A DNA stretch of 64,000 nt from Flavobacterium sp. GSB-24 (GCF_027924665.1 NZ_AP027043.1:4216001-4280000), one strand, 5' to 3'; shown: positions 8,715 to 17,873, counted from the stretch's first letter. Numbers and translations are program-made. The notes: generated by a model not told the origin, from the letters alone.

Positions 8715-10856
8715 TTATCTATAAAAGCCCATTGCTACGCCGCCGTCTACGTTTAATGCGTTTCCTGTAGATTTACCAAGTAAACCTCCAACAAAAGCAT
8801 AACAAGCATTTGCAATATCATCAGGCAATATGATTTCATTTAATAACGTACGTTTTGCATAGTAAGCTGGCAGTTCTTCAACTGTAACTCCGTAAGCTTT
8901 TGCACGACCTTCTGCCCATCCGCCAGACCAAATATTAGAGTCTGAAATTACGGCATCAGGATTTACTGTATTCACACGTATTTTGTCTGCTCCTAATTCG
9001 GCAGCCATTAAACGTGTTAGATGCGCCTGCGCTGCTTTAGCCGAACCATAACCTGGATTATTCGGACCTGCAACTACAGCATTTTTAGAAACGATATTTA
9101 CAATATCTCCTCCAAAACCTTGCTTGCGCATTACTTCGATTCCGGCTTTAGAAACAATGAATTGTCCTTTTACCAAGATATCGTATAGTCTGTCCCACTC
9201 TTCTAAAGTGTGTTCTGCGATCGATTTAGAAATACTTATTCCAGCGTTGTTTACTACGATGTCAACACCTCCAAAAGCTAAAGAAGCTTCGTCTAATGCT
9301 TTTTCTGTGCTTACTTCATCAGTAACATTTAATAAAGTGCTAGAAACGGCATCTTTTCCAAATGCTTTAATAAACTCAGCTGCTGCACCTTCTAAACGCT
9401 CTTCGTTAATATCATTAATTACAACACAAGCACCTTCCTGTGCGAATTTTTTAGCAATAGCTTTACCTATTCCGCCTGCTGAACCTGTAATCAAAGCTAC
9501 TCTTCCAGATAGTGCTTTTGGTTTTGGCATACGCTGTAATTTAGCTTCTTCCAATAACCAATATTCGATATCGAAAGCTTCTTGGTGCGGTAAAGATGTA
9601 TATTCTGAAACTGCTTCAGCACCTTTCATTACGTTTACTGCATTGATGTAATATTCAGAGGCTAAACGCGCCATTGTTTTATCTTTAGCAAAAGTGAACA
9701 TACCAACTCCAGGATATAAAATTACCACTGGGTTTGGATCACGCATTGCCGGCGAATTTGATTTTTTACAGGCATTGTAATAGTCTTTGTACATGGCACG
9801 GTAAGCTTCAAAAGCAGGTGTTAATTTTGCTTTTATTGCATCAACATTCGATAAATCTTCGTTTGGATCTAATTCTAAAACCAATGGACTTATCTTAGTT
9901 CTCAAAAAGTGATCTGGACAAGAAGTTCCTAATGGAGCTAATTTTGAAAGATCATTCGAATTAATGAATTCCAAAACTCTTGCATCGTCTGTATAATGAC
10001 CAATCATCTGACGCTCTGACGAACAGAAACCTCTTAAGATTGGAGCTACTTTCGCTGCTTTTAATTTACGATCTGCTTCAGGAAGACTTTCAATTTTCTG
10101 ACCTCCAAAAACAGGACGTTTTTTTCCGTAATTATTCTCTAAATACGAAGCACATTTCTCTATTACTTCCAGCGTATTAATATAACTATCAAACGCAGTA
10201 TCTCCCCAAGTAAATAAACCATGAGAACCTAACATGATTCCGCGTAGTTTTTTACCGTTTTTTGCTGCTTCTTCTAAACAAGCTCTCAACTGAAGACCAA
10301 GATCAAATCCTGGACGCTGCCAGCCTACCCAGCCAATTTCTCCGTTAAATAATTCTTCTGTTATCTTCTTTCCATCTTTCGCTGCAGCAATAGCAATTGC
10401 CGCGTCTGGATGTAAGTGATCGATATGTTTGAACGGAAGAAAACCGTGTAAAGGTGTATCGATAGAAGGTGCTTTTGAAGCTAAATCGAAAATACAGTGG
10501 TTGAATAACTCTACCATTTCATCTTCAAACTCGATTCCTTTGTACACATTTTCCAGATTACGAAGTCTGTCTAAATACAAAGCCGCACAACCTGATTTTG
10601 TTAATGTTCCAATATCTCCACCAGAACCTTTAATCCACATTACTTCAGAAGATTCTCCTGTTAAAGGATCTTTATCTGTAATTTTTACAGAAGTGTTTCC
10701 ACCTCCGTAGTTGGTCAATCTTAAATCAGCTCCTAACAAGTTAGAACGATAAATAAAAAGCGCCACTTCATCTCCTGCTAATGCTGCTGCCTTAGCTTCA
10801 TCCCAAAGGTAGCTTACATGCTTAAAATTCATATTAATTGTGTTTGTATTCGACAT
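8715..10856 (-). CDS. rhaEW: Bifunctional rhamnulose-1-phosphate aldolase / L-lactaldehyde dehydrogenase
   Basis: A 713-residue fusion. Residues about 10-420 are a class II aldolase domain (GGGNTSVK at 51-58, HGFLPFKHIDHLHPD at 137-151 with metal-binding histidines). Residues about 448-713 are a short-chain dehydrogenase: TGSAGGIG at 457-464, NNAG at 536-539, catalytic Ser590, YGSAK (Tyr603, Lys607). In B. subtilis and rhizobial relatives this fusion cleaves L-rhamnulose-1-phosphate to dihydroxyacetone phosphate and L-lactaldehyde and oxidises the aldehyde to L-lactate. Both active sites look intact. It follows rhaT by 29 nt and ends before a strong terminator. The nearby lutABC genes would consume the lactate. 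Confidence 0.92.
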   Translation of the reverse strand: MSNTNTINMNFKHVSYLWDEAKAAALAGDEVALFIYRSNLLGADLRLTNYGGGNTSVKITDKDPLTGESSEVMWIKGSGGDIGTLTKSGCAALYLDRLRNLENVYKGIEFEDEMVELFNHCIFDLASKAPSIDTPLHGFLPFKHIDHLHPDAAIAIAAAKDGKKITEELFNGEIGWVGWQRPGFDLGLQLRACLEEAAKNGKKLRGIMLGSHGLFTWGDTAFDSYINTLEVIEKCASYLENNYGKKRPVFGGQKIESLPEADRKLKAAKVAPILRGFCSSERQMIGHYTDDARVLEFINSNDLSKLAPLGTSCPDHFLRTKISPLVLELDPNEDLSNVDAIKAKLTPAFEAYRAMYKDYYNACKKSNSPAMRDPNPVVILYPGVGMFTFAKDKTMARLASEYYINAVNVMKGAEAVSEYTSLPHQEAFDIEYWLLEEAKLQRMPKPKALSGRVALITGSAGGIGKAIAKKFAQEGACVVINDINEERLEGAAAEFIKAFGKDAVSSTLLNVTDEVSTEKALDEASLAFGGVDIVVNNAGISISKSIAEHTLEEWDRLYDILVKGQFIVSKAGIEVMRKQGFGGDIVNIVSKNAVVAGPNNPGYGSAKAAQAHLTRLMAAELGADKIRVNTVNPDAVISDSNIWSGGWAEGRAKAYGVTVEELPAYYAKRTLLNEIILPDDIANACYAFVGGLLGKSTGNALNVDGGVAMGFYR

Positions 10857-10885
10857 ATACTATTTGTATTATTTCTTGTATTTAT

Positions 10886-11935
10886 TTATAATGAGTTACC
10901 AATTCCTACCAAAACGATTGCAAGCATAATAAGCCCAATGCCCCAGAAAAAAGTACTTAATGTTTTTTTAGAAACACCTTTCCATTCTTTCAAATAAAAT
11001 CCCCAAAAGTTTGCTGTTAAAATAATGGTCGCCATGTGCAGAATCCAAGAGCTGGCACCATTCCCCAGTTTGCTCTCTCCCATTCCGTAAAAGAAAAATT
11101 GTAAAAACCACATGGTTCCGGCAAGAGCAGAAAACAAAACATTTTTAGTAATCGGAGTAGATTTATCTGTGTAATTTTTAATCGATTTATTTTTAAAATT
11201 CAAATAAAGACACCAGATAAAGTTGGTTGTTAATCCGCCCCAGAGCAAAACAACATAAGTCACATTATTTTGAAATAAAGGATTAGAGCCAGTTATTACC
11301 GCTTGCTCTGCCATTGATTTTCCTGCTTCGATTCCGTAATTAAAAAATGAGCTTAAAATTCCTGAAATCACAGCAACAATCAGTCCTTTTACCAAATTGA
11401 AATCTTTGTCTTTATCCTCATGCCCTGTCGCAAAATCTTTCTCTTTAAGCATTCCCGCTTTTCCAGAAATAGCAATTCCTATAAGATATACCACCACTCC
11501 TAACAAAACGATCTGTCCGCCAGTATTAGAAAGCATGTGAGAAAATGAAATCTTACCTTCTGTTGGAACAAAATCATAATAAATTGAAGGTACTAAAGCT
11601 CCAAATGCGGAGCAGAAACCTAAAGTAATTGAATTTCCTAAAGACATTCCCAAGTAACGAACTCCCAAACCATAAGTCAACCCGCCAATTCCCCAGATTA
11701 ATCCCATTGAATAAGTAAAGGCTTTTATTGATGGAGAAGCTTCTGCAATAATCTCAACAAAATTTGGAATCGTTAAGTAAGCTGCAATTGGCGGAACGAT
11801 CAGCCAAGAGAAAAATCCTCCTACCAGCCAATAGCTTTCCCAAGCCCAGTCCTTTACTCTTTTAAAAGGCATATAAAAACTACCTGAAGAAAATCCTCCG
11901 ATAGAATGAAAAATGATTCCTAATAATGATTCCAT
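10886..11935 (-). CDS. rhaT: RhaT, L-rhamnose:proton symporter
   Basis: A 349-residue integral membrane protein with about ten hydrophobic segments, starting MESLLGIIFHSIGGFSSGSF. The motifs FYMPFKRVKDWAWESYWLVGG (opening at residue 21) and GIGGLTYGLGVRYLGMSLG are characteristic of the RhaT (DMT-related) family. It imports L-rhamnose with H+ across the inner membrane. It is first on the minus strand of the rhamnose genes, directly divergent from the GntR-type regulator, with a 386-nt shared control region. Confidence 0.92.
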   Translation of the reverse strand: MESLLGIIFHSIGGFSSGSFYMPFKRVKDWAWESYWLVGGFFSWLIVPPIAAYLTIPNFVEIIAEASPSIKAFTYSMGLIWGIGGLTYGLGVRYLGMSLGNSITLGFCSAFGALVPSIYYDFVPTEGKISFSHMLSNTGGQIVLLGVVVYLIGIAISGKAGMLKEKDFATGHEDKDKDFNLVKGLIVAVISGILSSFFNYGIEAGKSMAEQAVITGSNPLFQNNVTYVVLLWGGLTTNFIWCLYLNFKNKSIKNYTDKSTPITKNVLFSALAGTMWFLQFFFYGMGESKLGNGASSWILHMATIILTANFWGFYLKEWKGVSKKTLSTFFWGIGLIMLAIVLVGIGNSL

Positions 11936-12321
11936 TTAATAATTTTTGGTTTAAGGTTTGTTTGATAGTAATTTGGTTTTGTAAAATAATAGAATGTCAA
12001 AAACAAAACTGTCCTGTACTATCCTTTATAGTTCTTGTGTTTTTTTGTTAAAACTAAGGATTATTAGAAATAAGGCACTGTAATTATTGGGTAAATAAAT
12101 TTAAAATAGCTATTTTAGCAATCGATTTCGTAATTATTGAATCCTCATTTAGGACAAAATTCAAGAATTATAAAAAAAGTATTACAAGCCTTATTATATT
12201 CTCTTTTTTAAAAAAGTAAAATAATTTAGCCACTATAGTTATTTCACTTAAAAAAAGAGGAAGAAAGTTAGAATCAAAATTGGTTTCGTCGAAAGATGAA
12301 ACAAATTTCCAAGACATAATC
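11936..12321. promoter_or_regulatory. Divergent control region between rhaT and the GntR-type regulator
   Basis: This 386-nt gap has no gene. It holds an imperfect inverted repeat GTACTATCCTTTATAGTTC at 12016-12034 (seven-base arms, one mismatch) and a related palindrome ACTATAGT near 12232-12239. These are candidate operators for the neighbouring regulator. No unambiguous TAnnTTTG promoter element was found on either strand. Confidence 0.4.
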
Positions 12322-13362
12322 ATGATTAAACTAATTAAAATAGACGAAGATTCAAGAGTACCTAAATACAAACAGATTGTTGACTCTATTCTTCAAAACA
12401 TCGCCAACGGAAATTTAAAAATCAACCAAAAAATTCCCTCCATAAATAGTTTTAGTGAAGAATTTTATATGTCTCGAGACACTGTCGAAAAGGCTTATAA
12501 TATTTTGAAGGAACGTAAAATTATTTCTTCGATTAGAGGAAAAGGATACTACATTACAAGAACAAAACTAGAATCGAAAGTCAATATTTTGTTCCTGACC
12601 AATAAACTGAGTTCTTATAAAATGAAGACTTATAGTTCTTTCATTAATACTCTTGGAGCAAATGCACACGTTGACCTGCAAATTTATCATTGTGACGAAA
12701 CTTTATTTTTGAACATTTTAGATAAGTTTGAAGGCGCTTACGACTATTATGTAATTACAACCCATTTTAAAACTGACGAACTTAAGCATTTGAGTTTTAC
12801 AGATGAAGTGGTGAATGCCATAAAAAATATTCCGACAGAAAAGCTGGTTGTTCTGGATAATATTAAATTAGGAACCAGCGACGATGTCATTAAGATTTAT
12901 CAGGATTTTGAAAATGATATTTACAATGCCTTAAAAGAAGGCCTTTCTAAAATAGCCAAATACAAACGCTTAATTTTAGTTTATCCCGACAAAGCTGTTT
13001 ATCCATATCCAAGAAGAATTTTACATGGATTTAGAAAGTTCTGTGTCGAACATGATATCAATTTTGAAATTTTAAGTGAAGTTTACGATGATATGATTCT
13101 TAAAAAAGGAGATTTATTTATCACCATCGAAGAATCTGATTTAGTTAATTTAATGAAACAAATTCGTGATGAAGAATATGTTTTAGGAAAAGAAATTGGA
13201 GTTATTTCTTATAATGATACACCTCTTAAAGAACTATTAGGAATTACAGTAATGTCAACTGACTTTAATATCATGGGTGAAACAGCCGCACGAATGATTT
13301 TGAATAAAGAAAAAGGTCAGGTAAAAGTTCCTTTTAATTTTATTGATAGAAATTCTATTTAA
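12322..13362 (+). CDS. GntR-family regulator with a periplasmic-binding-protein-like sensor domain (probable rhamnose regulator)
   Basis: The start is set at ATG 12322 (MIKLIKIDEDSRVPKYKQIV), the normal beginning of a GntR wing-helix domain; a TTG 42 nt upstream is in frame but adds nothing recognisable. Residues 1-72 form the DNA-binding domain (KYKQIVDSILQNIANGNLKI, then SRDTVEKAYNILKERKIISS and IRGKGYYI). The remaining 270 residues resemble a LacI-type sugar-binding domain rather than FadR, HutC or MocR effector domains. The divergent position next to rhaT makes it the likely rhamnose-responsive regulator. Effector and operator are inferred. Confidence 0.82.
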   Translation: MIKLIKIDEDSRVPKYKQIVDSILQNIANGNLKINQKIPSINSFSEEFYMSRDTVEKAYNILKERKIISSIRGKGYYITRTKLESKVNILFLTNKLSSYKMKTYSSFINTLGANAHVDLQIYHCDETLFLNILDKFEGAYDYYVITTHFKTDELKHLSFTDEVVNAIKNIPTEKLVVLDNIKLGTSDDVIKIYQDFENDIYNALKEGLSKIAKYKRLILVYPDKAVYPYPRRILHGFRKFCVEHDINFEILSEVYDDMILKKGDLFITIEESDLVNLMKQIRDEEYVLGKEIGVISYNDTPLKELLGITVMSTDFNIMGETAARMILNKEKGQVKVPFNFIDRNSI

Positions 13363-13366
13363 GATG

Positions 13367-13430
13367 CTAAGGTTCTGAGATGCTGAGATTCTGAGTTTTT
13401 TTCTTAGAAACTTAGTATCTCAGAAACTTA
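13367..13430. terminator. Hairpin between converging genes
   Basis: TAAGGTTCTGAGAT (13368-13381) pairs with ATCTCAGAAACTTA (13417-13430) with one mismatch around a T-rich loop. It lies between the converging regulator and serine hydrolase genes and overlaps the hydrolase stop codon. A related CTGAGATTCTGAG motif recurs elsewhere in the window. Confidence 0.5.
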
Positions 13431-14606
13431 CTTTTTATCATACGGAATATATTGATCCCACTCCCAGGGTGTGTAAGTATCTTTGATTCCTATTTCTAGC
13501 AAATATTTTATTATTTTCCCTGTCGAATAGCTATTAGACATTATCAGCATTGCAATTCCTTTATCCTGAAAAACAATACTATAATTCTGAAAACCTGAAC
13601 CCTGTCCTTCTTTAAAGGCTCCATATCCGTAAGGTGATTTTACTATTCCCCAGCCCAGTCCATACGAAAGCTCCGTTTTGTCATTCCAATTCCCGTCTTC
13701 TAATGCTCCTGGCCCAAACTGATTTTTGGAGCGAATACGAATCTGCGGACTAAACATTTCTTTGTACGACTTGTCTTTTAGTATTTTTTTGTTCAAAATA
13801 GCGGTTATAAATTTACTGTAATCTTCTATCGTAGTTTCAAGTGTTCCCGCTCCTCTTGGCGCGTTGTCTTTATCTTTTTCCTGAACCTTTCCATCGTTAT
13901 CATATCCGTAGGCAAAATCTTTCTCAAATTTATCCTGCCAGCGGTAGCTTGAATAATTCATCCCAAGCGGTTTAAATATTTTATCCTGAGCCAGTTCTTC
14001 CAAAGGTTTTCCTGTAATTTTCTCTAATACTACCTGAAGATATGTAAGCCCTTCACCCGAATAACTGTATCGGCTTCCAGGTTCAAACTTAACTTTAAGC
14101 TTTTCATCTGTTTCAAACCAGCGCCAGTTAGGCAAACCCGATGTATGATCTAGGCACATTCTTGCCGTTATCTTTTTGTATTCAGGATACGATTTTAATT
14201 CTTTAAAATCTTCATGCCATACTTTAAAATCATATTCATAAATGGGTTTTGGAAGATAATCTTGAAGTGGTTTGTCTAAGGTTATTACGCCTTCTTCAAC
14301 CAATTTCATAACCAAAACAGCAAATACAGCTTTACTAAAAGAGGCTCCATAAAGATTTGTCTGCAATTCTAATTTCTTTTTTGTTTCGATATTACTAAAA
14401 CCAAAAGTTTTCATATAAACAGGTTTTTTAGCATTAAAAACAGAAATAGCTAATCCTTTTACATCGGCTTTACCCATAAGGTTTTCAATTGCAACGGTCA
14501 AACTATCAGCAGAAATTGTGCTTCCATCAAGTCTTTTAATGACCGGATTTTGTCCTTGAACAGAAATTATATTTATAAAAAAAATAACAAGAAAAAGATT
14601 TTTCAT
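13428..14606 (-). CDS. Secreted beta-lactamase-family serine hydrolase
   Basis: The start is set at 14606, where MKNLFLVIFFINIISVQGQ forms a signal peptide; 21 upstream in-frame codons were excluded. The 392-residue product has the serine beta-lactamase/penicillin-binding-protein-like fold of family PF00144: the SxxK motif GASFSKAV (Ser89, Lys92), a YSYSGEG tyrosine motif and a GLGWGI segment near the third motif. Such proteins are usually peptidases or esterases, not antibiotic resistance enzymes. It stands between the rhamnose regulator and a LuxR-type gene with no obvious partner. Confidence 0.85.
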   Translation of the reverse strand: MKNLFLVIFFINIISVQGQNPVIKRLDGSTISADSLTVAIENLMGKADVKGLAISVFNAKKPVYMKTFGFSNIETKKKLELQTNLYGASFSKAVFAVLVMKLVEEGVITLDKPLQDYLPKPIYEYDFKVWHEDFKELKSYPEYKKITARMCLDHTSGLPNWRWFETDEKLKVKFEPGSRYSYSGEGLTYLQVVLEKITGKPLEELAQDKIFKPLGMNYSSYRWQDKFEKDFAYGYDNDGKVQEKDKDNAPRGAGTLETTIEDYSKFITAILNKKILKDKSYKEMFSPQIRIRSKNQFGPGALEDGNWNDKTELSYGLGWGIVKSPYGYGAFKEGQGSGFQNYSIVFQDKGIAMLIMSNSYSTGKIIKYLLEIGIKDTYTPWEWDQYIPYDKK

Positions 14607-14820
14607 GATTAAGATGTATTCAGTGTTACTAATTAATGCTGCTTTTATCATTTTTTTTGAGTAATACACTCAAGCAAAACAACTTGACAATAAATCAAAT
14701 AAAATGACTAAGAATTTTATAATTAATTTAAAAACCATTTTTTACTATATTTCAGTCCTATAATCACACAAATATATTAGCCGTTAAAGCATAAGACAAT
14801 ACTGATAAATAACCATTTTT

Positions 14821-15576
14821 ATGAGAAGCATAAAAGATGATTTGAGCAAACAGCTTTTGGAGCAAAAAAACTCGCATAGCTTACATCCTACACAAGATTT
14901 AAAAGCATTTCAAAAAATTGCGCAGAATTTTGCTAATTTAGAAAACGGCATTGCGGTGCTAAGCGATTTATATAATAACAAAAGTTATATCTATTCTGGT
15001 AAAATTACCGATGAACTAGGAATTTTTAAGAAAGATCAAGTCCAGGAAATAGAAAGTATATGGGAAGATGAACTTTTTGGCAAATTGAATTCTGACGATG
15101 TATTGCAAAAATATCTTTTGGAACTCCATTTTTTTCAGTTTATAAAAACGGTTTCTATTGAGGAAAGAAAGGACTTTTGTATCACTAGCAAACTGAGAAT
15201 GAATGATGAAACGTCTGGAAAGTCTCTCGTGCACAAAATGTTTTATTTTTCAAATCAATATGAAGATGTAGAATTGGCTCTTTGTCTTTATAATTTTGAT
15301 TTTTCTCTAGCTCTTCAATATGAAGGAGCCATTATGAATACTGCAAACGGAAATATTGTGGAGGAAAATATAACTAGCAATACCTCTTTTCTTTCGGCTA
15401 GGGAAAAAGAAATTCTAAAAATGCTCCAAAAAGGAAAACAAAGTAAAGAAATTGCTTCTCTTTTATTTATAAGTATTAATACTGTAAGCCGCCATAGGCA
15501 AAACATTCTGGAAAAAATGAAAGTCAACAATACTGCTGAGGCATGTACGCTTGCTGCAAAACTGAAGTGGATATAG
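14821..15576 (+). CDS. LuxR-type helix-turn-helix transcriptional regulator (paralogue)
   Basis: A 251-residue regulator with the same layout as the one at 379-1155. The last 60 residues hold the LuxR/GerE domain (LSAREKEILKMLQKGK, then NTVSRHRQNILEKMKV and NNTAEA). The N-terminal part shares patterns with the first paralogue, such as AVLSDLYNNKSYIYSG and LELHFFQFIK, so both probably sense similar signals. No phosphoacceptor aspartate is evident. It transcribes away from the serine hydrolase, and both paralogues point outward from the rhamnose block. Targets are unknown. Confidence 0.85.
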   Translation: MRSIKDDLSKQLLEQKNSHSLHPTQDLKAFQKIAQNFANLENGIAVLSDLYNNKSYIYSGKITDELGIFKKDQVQEIESIWEDELFGKLNSDDVLQKYLLELHFFQFIKTVSIEERKDFCITSKLRMNDETSGKSLVHKMFYFSNQYEDVELALCLYNFDFSLALQYEGAIMNTANGNIVEENITSNTSFLSAREKEILKMLQKGKQSKEIASLLFISINTVSRHRQNILEKMKVNNTAEACTLAAKLKWI

Positions 15577-15683
15577 TTTTTTTTGAGGTGCAAAGTGACA
15601 GTGGAACAAAGGCTCAGAGTTTTTTTCTGAAATTAAAAAGTATCTAAGTATCTTAATTCTTAATTTTCAACGAAACAAAAACC

Positions 15684-15713
15684 ATAAAAAAACCCCATCT
15701 GATGATGGGGTTT
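15684..15713 (-). terminator. Rho-independent terminator of the histone-like gene
   Basis: A perfect 10-bp stem (AAACCCCATC at 15690-15699, GATGGGGTTT at 15704-15713) with a TGAT loop is followed by a T-tract on the minus strand, just downstream of the small histone-like gene. Confidence 0.88.
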
Positions 15714-15720
15714 AATTGTA

Positions 15721-15897
15721 TTATTTTTTTGATTCTTCGATAGAAACTTTTCTGAACTCTTTTAAAAGTTTTTCAATTTCTAAAGTCGCTTTACGTGCTC
15801 TTGGACCTGCTGCTTTAATTCCTTTTTCAGTTAAAGATTCAGCTTCTGCTTTAAATGTGTCAATTTCGGCGTTGATTTTTACTAATAAATCTTTCAT
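15721..15897 (-). CDS. Histone H1-like small basic protein
   Basis: A 58-residue gene, ATG at 15897 and stop at 15721. The protein starts MKDLLVKINAEIDTFKAEAE, then has a central SLTEKGIKAAGPRARKATL and ends FRKVSIEESKK. It is lysine-rich and mostly helical, and matches the short Hc1/histone H1-like proteins found across Bacteroidetes, which are thought to bind DNA non-specifically. A well-placed promoter upstream and a strong terminator downstream mark a monocistronic, probably highly expressed gene. Confidence 0.88.
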   Translation of the reverse strand: MKDLLVKINAEIDTFKAEAESLTEKGIKAAGPRARKATLEIEKLLKEFRKVSIEESKK

Positions 15898-15922
15898 GCT
15901 TATATATTGTTAAATTAAGCCA

Positions 15923-15952
15923 CAAAAATAAAAGTTTGTGTGATAGTTACAA
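15923..15952 (-). promoter_or_regulatory. Bacteroidetes-type promoter of the histone-like gene
   Basis: On the minus strand TATTTTTG (15923-15930) fits the -7 consensus TAnnTTTG, and TTG (15950-15952) lies 19 nt upstream as a -33 element. Transcription would begin a few bases from the ATG-proximal side, about 20 nt upstream of the start codon. Confidence 0.55.
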
Positions 15953-16203
15953 CAAAATTGCTGTTAAATTTAATGCAGTTTTTCATTCATTTTCTTTACA
16001 ATAAATTGACCTCACGATTTTGCAAAAACACAGCAAACACAAACAACTAACAATCAAATACTTATTTACAAAACAAAATAATCATAATCCTTTTGAAGCT
16101 TTGTACATAGCTTTTGTTCTACTAAAAAAATGTATGAAAATATAGCAGAGAACGCTGTGTTGTATGCTTTAAAAGTGGAAAAATTACTCAAAAAAAGGAA
16201 ATT
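15953..16203. other. Intergenic stretch without recognised gene
   Basis: This is the remainder of the 306-nt gap between the histone-like gene and the GH28 stop codon. The DNA is AT-rich. No hairpin, conserved ORF or promoter beyond the histone promoter was seen. Confidence 0.5.
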
Positions 16204-17526
16204 TTACTCGGTCAACATCTTATTGATGTATACATTTTTTAAAATAACACCGTCGATAATGCTTTTATCAAACTTAGTTTTTACAGTTTCTATATTTAAA
16301 TTTTCAAATTTAAAATTAGTCAAGCGAACATTGGGATCTTTTTCTACTCCGTAAAAATTACTGCACTTAAGATCAATGTTTCTCAAAGTAATATGATCGC
16401 CATAAGACAAAGGAATATCTGCACGACTTTTTAAATCATAAAATTGTCGCCAAGCAAAAATTGCCAAACCAGTTTCGGCTTCACCTTTTATATTTTCAAC
16501 CAAAATGTATTCATACCGCTGTGGAGTGTCTGGGCGCATTTTTAGCCAAAGCAATCTTGAAGCTCCATCGATTTTACTGTTCCGAAATATAACATTACGG
16601 TTATGAATCGCTTCACTCCCATTTGTCAAAGCCGAATGACAAAACCCAAAAGTACAGTCTTCAATTATAATATTTTTGTTTGGTCCGTTATTTTTATCTT
16701 GATCCGGATAAGGTCCTTTACCGCCTTTTAAAGCAACTGCATCATCATTAACAGACATGTAGCAGTCTTTTATCAAAACATTTTCGCAAACATCGAGATC
16801 GACGGCATCTGTACTTGGCGCTTTGATGCCAATGTGCGGTGAAAAAACATGAAGTCCGAGCAGTTTTACATTCTTACATTTATAAAAATGATTCGTCCAA
16901 AAACCAGAATTGACCATTTTTACCTCTTGAAACTGTACATTATTAGAGTTCCAAACAAAAACCAATCTTGGCCTTGAAACCTCAAGATTAGTACAATCTG
17001 GATTTTCACTGCGTCTTTTCCAAAAAGCTTCCCAAAACTTTTTTCCGTTTCCGTTTATTGTGCCTTCGCCAGAAATAGAAAAATAATCCACTCCATAGGC
17101 ATTAATCAAAGCAGGAAAATAATCTAAGTTCTGTCCTTCCATACGCGAGGGCATTATTGGATAATCTGCGATAGTATCAGAACCTTTTAAAACTGCGTCT
17201 TTTGCCAAATGCAAAACTGTTTTTGGTTTAAAAAATAAAGCACCGCTTAAAAACACACCTTGCGGAATCACAATCACGCCGCCTCCGTTCTCCGATGCTT
17301 TATCGATAACAGCTTGTATAGTTTTGGTTTGAAGTAAAGTACTATCGTTTTTAACTCCAAAATTTGTAATTACATATTGCTTTCCTAAATTTTCAAGCTT
17401 TAATTTTTGATGTTCTTTAAACCAGTTAGCTATTGGAGTTCCATCAGGAAAATTTTCTGTTTGCTGCTGTGAAAAAGAGAAATTAAATACTCCTATAATA
17501 AATAGCATTAAAAGATTATTTCTCAT
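16204..17526 (-). CDS. GH28-family pectin hydrolase, divergent subgroup
   Basis: A 440-residue secreted right-handed beta-helix enzyme with signal peptide MRNNLLMLFIIGVFNFSFSQ. Catalytic-region motifs are STDAVDLD (238-245) and NDDAVALKGG (260-269), supplying the GH28 aspartates. The usual GHG and RIK motifs are replaced by FCHSALTNGSE (295-305) and WLKMR (327-331), unlike the two GH28 proteins at 23887 and 37611. It probably acts on galacturonan or rhamnogalacturonan fragments in the periplasm or outside the cell. It is alone, 5 kb downstream of the main pectin operon, with a separate upstream region. Confidence 0.82.
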   Translation of the reverse strand: MRNNLLMLFIIGVFNFSFSQQQTENFPDGTPIANWFKEHQKLKLENLGKQYVITNFGVKNDSTLLQTKTIQAVIDKASENGGGVIVIPQGVFLSGALFFKPKTVLHLAKDAVLKGSDTIADYPIMPSRMEGQNLDYFPALINAYGVDYFSISGEGTINGNGKKFWEAFWKRRSENPDCTNLEVSRPRLVFVWNSNNVQFQEVKMVNSGFWTNHFYKCKNVKLLGLHVFSPHIGIKAPSTDAVDLDVCENVLIKDCYMSVNDDAVALKGGKGPYPDQDKNNGPNKNIIIEDCTFGFCHSALTNGSEAIHNRNVIFRNSKIDGASRLLWLKMRPDTPQRYEYILVENIKGEAETGLAIFAWRQFYDLKSRADIPLSYGDHITLRNIDLKCSNFYGVEKDPNVRLTNFKFENLNIETVKTKFDKSIIDGVILKNVYINKMLTE

Positions 17527-17873
17527 TTCAAAAACATTTTTTACCGGTTAATTATTGTTTCAACTTTTATTTTGGGCGAAAGCTGTTTCGCTGACCTAAT
17601 ATTTAAATCTTTATTCGCACTTAACTCCCAAGCTACAATCGCATAATAGCTAATTTCTTTATCAAAATAGAATAAATATTTTTCTAATTAATCTTTCCGA
17701 GACGCTCCCTTTATATCAAAATCGCTTTTTTAGATAATTAAGTAATGGGAAGATAAATTGACATTGTTTTTTTCATTCTATCTGATTTTTATTTTTTAGA
17801 ACAATTTAAGGGTTTTAATTGTCATTATAACACTTCAAATAAAAAACTTTGTTAGAAAGAATTTCAGAATAGC
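17527..17873. other. Intergenic stretch upstream of the lone GH28 gene
   Basis: About 350 nt of AT-rich sequence. No clear TAnnTTTG element and no copy of the TGTAATCGATTRCA operator were seen on the minus strand, so the control of the GH28 gene is not explained. The whole gap to 17986 also contains the terminator listed next. Confidence 0.45.

Noticed and set aside
9124..9651. Plus-strand open frame of 175 codons opposite the aldolase/dehydrogenase gene
   Set aside because: It is fully antisense to a gene with intact active-site motifs; its translation has no family character.
12168..12371. Minus-strand open frame across the regulator start
   Set aside because: It overlaps the regulator gene and the divergent promoter region; no family features.
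13428..14606. Antibiotic-resistance beta-lactamase
   Set aside because: SxxK is present, but the overall pattern fits the broad PF00144 serine hydrolase family; there is no evidence of a resistance function.
15716..15913. Plus-strand open frame of 65 codons over the histone-like gene
   Set aside because: The minus-strand frame gives a clear histone H1-like protein with matching promoter and terminator.
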